From positions 1 through 7,450 of the forward strand of contig JAOPVG010000420.1 of the NCBI GenBank assembly GCA_025966255.1: DNA of 7,450 nt. Direction: 5' to 3'. Positions 1 through 5,186 of the stretch are shown in pieces. The notes under the pieces were generated by a model. That model saw only the letters and a list, made by a program, of their open reading frames with translations. It was not told the DNA's origin and searched no databases. The DNA is from Jatrophihabitans sp. (lineage in GTDB: Bacteria; Actinomycetota; Actinomycetes; Mycobacteriales; Jatrophihabitantaceae). Every line of letters begins with the position of its first letter. The first letter of the stretch is position 1. The translations under genes were made by a program, and so were the position numbers.

Positions 1-150
1 ATGTCCTCCCCCGTCGATTGTCGTCATCTCCCATCGAAGGACATCGAGGGCGGCGGCACAACGGTCTTAGGGGCAGCGCCGCTCGTCTTCGTCGTCAGAC
101 GTCGGCGCTAGCGTCTCCCGTCAGGCGACAGACGACGAGAGGAGTGAGCC
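1..150. other. Left-edge region without a supported gene; leader of the glycosylase gene
   Basis: No coding sequence is supportable here. A 36-codon frame is open from position 1 to a stop at 109-111, but its translation resembles nothing I know and ends in a run of arginines. On the minus strand, ATG triplets near 27 and 34 could begin a gene running off the left edge, but neither has a convincing ribosome binding site at normal spacing and only 9 to 11 codons are visible. The right half is rich in dyads. An 8-bp inverted repeat (89-96 with 131-138) and the 8-bp palindrome CGCTAGCG (106-113) overlap the candidate promoter described separately. The segment is probably an intergenic control region. 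Confidence 0.5.
92..114 (+). promoter_or_regulatory. Candidate RecA-NDp/PafBC-type DNA-damage promoter
   Basis: The sequence TCGTCAGAC (92-100), an 8-nt spacer (101-108) and TAGCGT (109-114) resemble the actinobacterial RecA-independent damage promoter, which I recall as TTGTCRGTG-N8-TANNNT. Six of nine bases match in the upstream element, including the GTCAG core; the spacer length is exact and the -10 fits TANNNT. Transcription would start near 120-121, giving a 30-nt leader with AGGAG at 140-144 before the ATG at 151. That the downstream gene is a base-excision repair glycosylase supports the assignment, since PafBC controls repair genes in mycobacteria. The match is partial, so this is a hypothesis. 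Confidence 0.45.
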
Positions 151-1017
151 ATGAGCCGCCACGAATCGGTTGTCCCCGTGCTTGGTCCGTGGTCGCTCTC
201 GACAAGCAAGTCCTTCTGGGAAGGGTTCGCGCCGGCATCCCTGTCCGCCCACGGGGACGCGGAGCAACTTCGCTCGGCCTTCGCGGTTGAGGGCGACTGG
301 CGCCGGGCCGAGGTCGTGGTGACCCAGCACGGCAGCACCGCCCGCATCGCGGTGACGGGCGACGGCGACCTCGACGCCGCTACGGAGCAGACGTGTCGCT
401 TCCTGTCGCTCGATGTCGACGCCCGCGAGTGGCCGAGCGTGGGCCGCCGCGACCCGGTGATCGCCGACGCCCAGGAACGGCTGCCCGGCCTTCGTCCCTG
501 CGGCTTCCATTCGCCCTACGAGGCCGCGGCGTGGTCGGTCCTGTCGCAGCGCATCCGCATCGTCCAGGCGGCCCGGCTCCGCGACGATCTCGTGCGCAGC
601 CATGGTGACGACGGCGCGTTTCCGGCCCCGCAGGTGCTGCGCGAACTCGATCTCGATCTGCCGGGGCGCAAAGCCGAATACCTGCACGCCGTCGCCGGGG
701 CCGCGCTGGAGGGCCGGCTCAGTGGCGCGGCGCTGCGATCGGTCGATCCCGACGAAGCGGTCAAGGCCGTCCAGGAGATCAAGGGTCTCGGTCCGTTCGC
801 GGCCGAACTCGTCGTCATCCGCGGCGCCAACGCGCCGGACGCGCTGCTCGCTCACGAGGGACGGCTGGCCGACGAGGTTGCCGAACGTTACGGCCCGACC
901 CACACGCTGGTCGAGGTCTCCGAGATGTGGCGACCGTTTCGCACCTGGGCCAGCGTGCACCTGCGCATCCTGCGCGAACAGCGAACGCATGAGATCGGCG
1001 GCCGCCCCAGCGGTTGA
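151..1017 (+). CDS. AlkA-like HhH-GPD DNA-3-methyladenine glycosylase family protein
   Basis: A 288-residue cytoplasmic base-excision repair protein of the HhH-GPD superfamily, expected to cut the N-glycosidic bond of alkylated bases. Residues about 9-90 form an AlkA-type N-terminal region (WSLSTSKSFWEGFAPA near 14-29). Residues about 120-140 match the conserved helix F/YEA...W..L.Q (Y123, E124, W128, Q133). The helix-hairpin-helix is at about 207-225 (IKGLGPFAAELVVIRG). Aligned without gaps from the hairpin Gly214 to the E. coli AlkA motif, the position of catalytic Asp238 is occupied by Glu236 (context LLAHEGRL). The C-terminal part has the expected WRPFRTWASVHL block (260-271). The start is supported by AGGAG at 140-144, 6 nt upstream. 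The gene stands alone and converges with the next one, 7 bp between stops. Family assignment is firm; substrate and activity are uncertain because of the Asp-to-Glu change. Confidence 0.88.
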   Translation: MSRHESVVPVLGPWSLSTSKSFWEGFAPASLSAHGDAEQLRSAFAVEGDWRRAEVVVTQHGSTARIAVTGDGDLDAATEQTCRFLSLDVDAREWPSVGRRDPVIADAQERLPGLRPCGFHSPYEAAAWSVLSQRIRIVQAARLRDDLVRSHGDDGAFPAPQVLRELDLDLPGRKAEYLHAVAGAALEGRLSGAALRSVDPDEAVKAVQEIKGLGPFAAELVVIRGANAPDALLAHEGRLADEVAERYGPTHTLVEVSEMWRPFRTWASVHLRILREQRTHEIGGRPSG

Positions 1018-1024
1018 TGCCCGC

Positions 1025-1507
1025 TCAGGGCATTTCGACGGTCTGCGCGCGCATCAGTTCGCGCAGCGCGGCGTCGAGAACCGGCGTCAGCTGCTGGGTC
1101 AGAGTCGTGAGCTGGTCGGCGATCAGCAGTAAGCCGTGCGCCACCACCGCCCGACCGTCGACCGGCACCGCCTCGTCCGGGTCCACGATGCCGAGGGCGC
1201 CGGTCAGCGCCCGGATCAGCGAGTCGCTGTCGAGCGGCTCGTACCAGGCGGCGGCCGAGCGGATACAGCTCTGCAAGACCAGTTCGGCGTCCTCGGAGTC
1301 GAGACCGTCGGGGTGGGTTCGCTCGAGCAGGTCTCGCGTCACGGCCCCGAGAAGTACTGCGAGTTGCTCGCGATCCACGCGGTTGAGATCGGTGATCGCC
1401 TCGATGAAGCCAGCGGCATCGCTGCCGCGCGCCGCGGCTACGGCGGCATCGACGGCCCGGGCCATCGTCCGCGCCGGCTCCGACCAGGACCGGTAGTCCG
1501 CGGTCAT
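1025..1507 (-). CDS. Unrecognised 160-residue, probably cytoplasmic, protein
   Basis: I do not recognise this protein. Starting at the ATG at 1507 it has 160 residues (begins MTADYRSWSEPART), with no signal peptide and no clear membrane segment. It looks mainly alpha-helical, with an alanine-rich first helix, a leucine/arginine-rich middle (REQLAVLLGAVTRDLLERTH) and a hydrophobic stretch near the C terminus (GLLLIADQLTTLTQQLTPVL). Acidic residues recur (DSEDAE, DPDEA). The frame is open to an ATG at 1573, but I prefer 1507: GAGG lies 9 nt upstream of it, and the 22 extra residues are arginine-rich and unlike the rest. Coding is supported by length, codon bias and placement, ending 7 bp from the convergent glycosylase gene. 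It runs divergently from the PEPCK-like gene. No function is proposed. Confidence 0.72.
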   Translation of the reverse strand: MTADYRSWSEPARTMARAVDAAVAAARGSDAAGFIEAITDLNRVDREQLAVLLGAVTRDLLERTHPDGLDSEDAELVLQSCIRSAAAWYEPLDSDSLIRALTGALGIVDPDEAVPVDGRAVVAHGLLLIADQLTTLTQQLTPVLDAALRELMRAQTVEMP

Positions 1508-1623
1508 CGAAGCCGGCCTCGACACTCGGACGTCACGTCTGGCACGGAGCCCATGCTGACACGCCGCCGCCACCGGACACCGAAGTGACCCGCTGGGCAG
1601 AAGCGAGCACCCGAGTGCGGATG

Positions 1624-1671
1624 GGTATCACGGCACGGAAGTATGCGGCCTAGACACCAGACCGTGATACC
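1624..1671. repeat. Perfect 10-bp inverted repeat, candidate operator upstream of the PEPCK-like gene
   Basis: GGTATCACGG at 1624-1633 and its exact reverse complement CCGTGATACC at 1662-1671 are separated by 28 nt and end 29 nt before the PEPCK-like ATG. The pair lies in the 193-bp divergent interval 1508-1700, which otherwise shows only a short dyad GACGTcACGTC (1529-1539) near the start of the minus-strand gene. The arms could be two facing sites for a dimeric regulator around the promoter, or the stem of a leader hairpin if transcription begins upstream of 1624. I see no clear sigma-factor promoter between the arms, although TAGACA at 1651-1656 is a weak -10 candidate. Confidence 0.55.
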
Positions 1672-1700
1672 TGCCGGATCGAAGGGACGCGAAGACGACG

Positions 1701-3551
1701 ATGGCGAGCGTGGAGAAAGCTCTGGACGACGCGGGACTGAAGAACCCCCATGTGCGTGCATACGTCCGGTACTGGGCCGACCTCACTGGCGCCGATCGCG
1801 TCGAGATCGTGAGCGCCGCCGACGACGCCCGGCTGATCCAGGAGGCGCTCGACGCCGGCGAACTAGAGCCCGCGGGCGACGGGCTGTACTACTCGCGCAG
1901 CTACCACAAGGACACCGCGCGTTCGGAAGAGCGCACGATCGTCGCCACGAGCAACCCCGACGACGAAGGCGTCTACAACAACTGGCGTCCGTCCGCCGAG
2001 ATGAAGCCGCTGCTCGAGGAGCGCATGCGCAACGCGTCGGTGGGCAAGACGATGTACGTCGTGCCGTACCTGATGGCGCCCCCCGGGTCGCCGCTCGAAC
2101 GGTATGCCGCCGGCGTCGAACTGACCGACACCCGCACGGTTGTGCTGCACATGATCCGGATGGCCCGGGTGGGCGTGGAGCACGTCGACACCCTCGATGA
2201 CCCGGACAGTTTCGTGCGGGCCGTGCACGTCACCGGCGACCTGGAGAACCTCGGGCAGGGCACCGACGACGACCAGCGTTACTTCGTCACCGTCGCCGAC
2301 GAGCGCACGATCCTGCACTTCGGCTCGTCCTACGGGGGCAACGCGCTGCTGGGCAAGATCGCCCACGGGCTGCGCCAGGCCGCGTACGACGGTTGGGCGT
2401 CGGACTCGTTCCTCGCCGAGCAGTTCATGCTCATCGGCATCGAGGACAAGCAGACCGGGCAGGCGTATCACATCTGCGGCGGCTTCCCGAGCGCCTCGGG
2501 CAAGACGAACCTGGCGATGATGCTGGCCCCTGATGCGCTGGGCGACCGCTACCGCGTCACGTTCTACGGCGACGACATCGCCTGGCTGTGGGTCGACCCC
2601 AAGGACGGCAAGCTGTACGGGATGAACCCCGAGTTCGGGGTCTTCGGCGTCGCCAAGGACACCAACGAGAACACCAACCCGACCGCGCTGCGCTCGGTCG
2701 GTGAAGGGACGCAGGCGATCTTCACCAACGTCGCCTACAACGAGGACAGCCACGAGGTCTGGTGGGAGGGCAAGACCCCGGAACCGCCGGCCGACCTGAG
2801 CGGGTGGCGCGACTGGACGGGCCAGCTCATCTCCGAGCGGCCGGCGGGCAGCGACGAGCCATGGGCCCACCCGAACAGCCGGTTCACCACGACGCTGGCC
2901 AACGTCCCCAACATTGCCCCGGACACCGAGGACCCGCATGGTGTCCCGATCGACGCCATCATCTTCGGCGGCCGCACCCGTGACCGGGAGCCGTTGATCC
3001 GCGTCATCCACGACCTGGCCGAGGGTGTGTACGACGGGCTGACCCTGGGCGCGGAGGCGACCTCTGCGGCCGAGGGCGTGGAGGGTCAGTTGCGCTATGA
3101 CCCGATGTCGATGCGCCCGTTCATGTCCTACCCCGAAGGCCGCTACGCCGAGCACTGGCTGAAGATCATCGGGGCGGCCAAGGACCAACCGCTGTTCGCG
3201 CACGTCAACTGGTTCCAGCGCGACCCCGACGACGGTCACTTCCTATGGCCGGGCTACCAGCAGAACCTGCGTCCGTTGCTGTGGCTGATGCAGTTCAAGA
3301 ACGGCGAGGTCACCGGTCGCGATACCCCGGTGGGGATCATCCCGACCGAAGCCGAACTCAACCTCGACGGCGTCGACATCACCCCGGCCGACCTGAAGAC
3401 GATTCTGTCGATCGACGGGCCGCGATGGCGTCGGGAGATGCAGCATCGGCAGGAGCACCTCGAGCAGTTCGACAACCTGCCCGAGGAGATCTGGGAAGCG
3501 CACCGCCGGGTGTCCAGGGCGCTGGACGCCGAGTCGGAAAGCGGCGGCTGA
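1701..3551 (+). CDS. Divergent GTP-type phosphoenolpyruvate carboxykinase homologue (PckG-like)
   Basis: A 616-residue homologue of GTP-dependent PEPCK, which interconverts oxaloacetate + GTP and phosphoenolpyruvate + GDP + CO2 in the cytoplasm (gluconeogenesis/anaplerosis); normal family length is about 600-620. Conserved blocks include the substrate arginine (ARSEERT, R74), MYVVP (118-122), SSYGGNALLGK (209-219), P-loop FPSASGKTN (262-270), nucleotide/metal motif GDDIAW (290-295), NPEFGVFGVA (309-318), NSR (392-394), FGGR (422-425), the omega-loop region AEATSAAE (451-458) and HVNWF...FLWPGY (501-519). Compared with recalled human PCK1 and M. tuberculosis PckG, three near-invariant positions differ. 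Mn2+ ligand Lys244 (rat numbering) becomes Ile220, Mn2+ ligand His264 becomes Gln241 with a one-residue insertion nearby, and P-loop Cys288 becomes Ser266. Metal ligand Asp311 is kept (D292), as are P-loop K268 and T269. Start: GAAG at 1691-1694 is 6 nt upstream, AAGGGA at 1682-1687 further up. Membership is certain; classical activity is not. Confidence 0.9.
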   Translation: MASVEKALDDAGLKNPHVRAYVRYWADLTGADRVEIVSAADDARLIQEALDAGELEPAGDGLYYSRSYHKDTARSEERTIVATSNPDDEGVYNNWRPSAEMKPLLEERMRNASVGKTMYVVPYLMAPPGSPLERYAAGVELTDTRTVVLHMIRMARVGVEHVDTLDDPDSFVRAVHVTGDLENLGQGTDDDQRYFVTVADERTILHFGSSYGGNALLGKIAHGLRQAAYDGWASDSFLAEQFMLIGIEDKQTGQAYHICGGFPSASGKTNLAMMLAPDALGDRYRVTFYGDDIAWLWVDPKDGKLYGMNPEFGVFGVAKDTNENTNPTALRSVGEGTQAIFTNVAYNEDSHEVWWEGKTPEPPADLSGWRDWTGQLISERPAGSDEPWAHPNSRFTTTLANVPNIAPDTEDPHGVPIDAIIFGGRTRDREPLIRVIHDLAEGVYDGLTLGAEATSAAEGVEGQLRYDPMSMRPFMSYPEGRYAEHWLKIIGAAKDQPLFAHVNWFQRDPDDGHFLWPGYQQNLRPLLWLMQFKNGEVTGRDTPVGIIPTEAELNLDGVDITPADLKTILSIDGPRWRREMQHRQEHLEQFDNLPEEIWEAHRRVSRALDAESESGG

Positions 3552-3598
3552 AGTCCCGCAACGCATGGAGACGCGTCGACCGACCTGGTGTGCGCGGC

Positions 3599-3626
3599 AT
3601 TCGGGTGGGATAGTCCGAATCATCCC
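3599..3626. repeat. Overlapping, mutually exclusive inverted repeats between the PEPCK-like and propeller genes
   Basis: ATTCGG (3599-3604) pairs perfectly with CCGAAT (3615-3620), and GGGAT (3607-3611) pairs perfectly with ATCCC (3622-3626). Each has a 10-nt loop, and the two stems interlock so only one can form. They lie 48 nt after the PEPCK-like stop and 31 nt before the propeller start. They could be a weak terminator, protein-binding dyads or a small RNA switch, but the stems are short and chance is possible. Confidence 0.3.
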
Positions 3627-3638
3627 GTTGCTGCAAGC

Positions 3639-3654
3639 ATCTCCTCGAGGTGAT
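3639..3654 (+). promoter_or_regulatory. Shine-Dalgarno embedded in a 16-bp near-palindrome before the propeller gene
   Basis: ATCTCCTCGAGGTGAT is a dyad of two 8-nt halves with one mismatched pair (position 3642 with 3651), centred on CCTCGAGG (3643-3650). Its right half contains the ribosome binding site GAGGTGA (3647-3653), with 6 nt between GAGG and the ATG at 3657. This fixes the start of the secreted propeller protein. The dyad could be an operator or could mask the ribosome site by folding, though the loopless centre makes a DNA-binding site the more natural reading. Confidence 0.4.
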
Positions 3655-3656
3655 TC

Positions 3657-5144
3657 ATGACCGGCCGTATCGCTCGTCCCTTGCTCGCTGTTCAGCTTGC
3701 GTTCCTGCTTGTCGCCGCGGCCGCAGCGTGGCCGACGGCCGCCGCAGCCGCGGCGCCTGACCCGCCGGTCGTGGTGAGTCAGGGACAGGTGATCCGACAG
3801 GACATCGCGTCCCAACCCGGGTCCGAGCCGGACACCGTGGTCGAACCCCATGTCGCGGTGTCGCCCACGAACAAGAACGACGCGATTGCCGCGGCGCACG
3901 ATTCGCGCTTCCCCGACGGCGGCGCGGTGGACATCTCCGTCGCGTGGACCGCGGACGCCGGCAAGTCGTGGCACCACCAGCCGGTGCAGGGAATCACGAC
4001 GGCCGCCGGCGGCACCTACCAACGAGCGTCGGACCCCGTCATCGCGTTCGGTCCGGACGGAACCGCCTACCTGTCCGTGCTCCTCATCGACGTGACCGGC
4101 TGCCGGACCGCGGTGGCTGTCCTCCGCTCGAGCGACGGCGGGCAGACCTGGAGCACGCCGTTCTACGCGCACCGCAGTTCCGACTGCAACTACTCCGACG
4201 ACAAGAACTGGATCGTCGTCGACAACTCCAAGACGAGCCCGCACCGCGGAAGGGTGTACCAGTTCTGGACACCGTTCCGGTACAACGGCGACACCTACTT
4301 GAGTGCACCTCAAGCCGTGCGCTGGTCTGACGACAAGGCGCGCACCTGGAGCGCTACGACCTACGTGACCCCCATCGATCACGGCAGCCAGAACTCGCAA
4401 CCGATGATCCTGCCGAACGGTCACATCGTCGACACGTACTACGACTTCGGCCCCGGCGGCGCGGTGCCCGACATCGTTCCCGGCGCGCAACCGGAGGCGC
4501 GACGTCCTCAGCTGCACCGCAATGCCACTGCCGCTCCCATCGACGCCGCCGGCACCATCTATGCCTCCACATCGGCCGACGGCGGCAAGACCTGGTCGAC
4601 CGGAACCGAGGTGGCCAACAACGCGGGCGGCTACGCCGATGGCGTTCGGTGCTGCCTGTTCGCCGCCGACATCGATTCGGTGACACACGTGATGTACGCG
4701 GCGTGGGAGGGCGGGGTCGGCGACACCGACCCCGTGTACGAGTCCTTCTCCACTGACGGCACGCACTGGTCGTCACCGATCCGCGTGTCCCGCGGTGACG
4801 TCAGCGGGGTGCAGCGCGTGAACGTCGACGTCGTGGCTCGCGCCGGGACGGTGTACGTCACCTACGGCACCCGGACGAAGCCCGCGCAGAGCGGCGGGTT
4901 CGTGCAGCAGCAGCTGTCGGTGTCGACCAATGGCGGGCGCAGCTTCGGCCCGCCAACATCGATCGGCCCGCGCTCGGTCCTCAAGTACGCAGCGCAGGCG
5001 GGCGGCTACTTCCCGGGCGACTACATCGGGGCGGCGATCGCTCCCGGCCGCCTGTACCTGGTCTGGGCGGTCTCGTCCACACCGCCGCCTTACTCCGCGT
5101 CCAAGTATCACCAGATCATCTACGGCGCGACCCTGCGCCCGTAG
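3657..5144 (+). CDS. Secreted BNR/Asp-box beta-propeller protein (sialidase-like fold)
   Basis: A 495-residue exported protein. Residues 1-33 form a Sec-type signal peptide: Arg4/Arg7, a hydrophobic core about 9-24, and an alanine-rich end with likely cleavage near A33. There is no lipobox cysteine, so it is probably released. The mature part carries repeated Asp-box motifs (S/T-x-D-x-G-x-x-W): TADAGKSW 98-105, SSDGGQTW 158-165, SADGGKTW 306-313, degenerate copies WSDDKARTW 223-231 and STDGTHW 365-371, and STNGGRSF 423-430. This points to a six-bladed propeller as in sialidases and related sugar-binding proteins. The closing block YFPGDYIGAA (451-460) is typical of bacterial BNR proteins. No RIP motif of true sialidases is visible, so glycan hydrolysis should not be assumed. 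Four cysteines (149, 177, 332, 333) include a vicinal pair. The start is set by GAGGTGA 6 nt upstream. The next gene begins 42 nt after the stop in the same frame. Confidence 0.85.
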   Translation: MTGRIARPLLAVQLAFLLVAAAAAWPTAAAAAAPDPPVVVSQGQVIRQDIASQPGSEPDTVVEPHVAVSPTNKNDAIAAAHDSRFPDGGAVDISVAWTADAGKSWHHQPVQGITTAAGGTYQRASDPVIAFGPDGTAYLSVLLIDVTGCRTAVAVLRSSDGGQTWSTPFYAHRSSDCNYSDDKNWIVVDNSKTSPHRGRVYQFWTPFRYNGDTYLSAPQAVRWSDDKARTWSATTYVTPIDHGSQNSQPMILPNGHIVDTYYDFGPGGAVPDIVPGAQPEARRPQLHRNATAAPIDAAGTIYASTSADGGKTWSTGTEVANNAGGYADGVRCCLFAADIDSVTHVMYAAWEGGVGDTDPVYESFSTDGTHWSSPIRVSRGDVSGVQRVNVDVVARAGTVYVTYGTRTKPAQSGGFVQQQLSVSTNGGRSFGPPTSIGPRSVLKYAAQAGGYFPGDYIGAAIAPGRLYLVWAVSSTPPPYSASKYHQIIYGATLRP

Positions 5145-5174
5145 TCCGGCGCCTCACGGCCGCAGCGATCGCGG

Positions 5175-5180
5175 TTAGAT
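5175..5180 (+). promoter_or_regulatory. Possible -10 element for leaderless transcription of the PLD gene
   Basis: TTAGAT at 5175-5180 stands 6 nt before the GTG start at 5187, the usual distance from a -10 hexamer to the transcription start. The segment before the GTG has no well-spaced Shine-Dalgarno; the nearest purine run, GGCGGAG, overlaps the start. Leaderless mRNAs are common in actinobacteria. No convincing -35 is present, and translation by read-through from the propeller gene 42 nt upstream is the alternative. Confidence 0.3.
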
Positions 5181-5186
5181 GGCGGA

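Noticed and set aside
1..111. Short plus-strand frame at the left edge
   Set aside because: 36 codons with no ribosome site visible and no recognisable sequence; it could be chance or the tail of something outside, so it is not called.
121..990. 289-codon minus-strand frame opposite the glycosylase gene
   Set aside because: The plus strand encodes the HhH-GPD motifs; the antisense translation shows no domain.
1529..1539. Dyad GACGTcACGTC near the start of the minus-strand unknown gene
   Set aside because: Only 5 bp per arm in GC-rich sequence, too short to call an operator without other support.
1508..1573. N-terminal extension of the minus-strand unknown protein to an ATG at 1573
   Set aside because: The added 22 residues are Arg-rich and unlike the body, and the ATG at 1507 has GAGG at workable spacing.
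1863..3239. 458-codon open frame on the minus strand opposite the PEPCK-like gene
   Set aside because: It mirrors a clearly conserved PEPCK coding sequence; the long antisense frame is explained by strong G/C third-position bias, and the translation is Val/Arg/Gly-rich without recognisable motifs.
3243..4766. 507-codon minus-strand frame spanning the end of the PEPCK-like gene and the propeller gene
   Set aside because: It crosses two recognised plus-strand genes and their gap, has low-complexity Arg/Val/Gly composition and no family resemblance.
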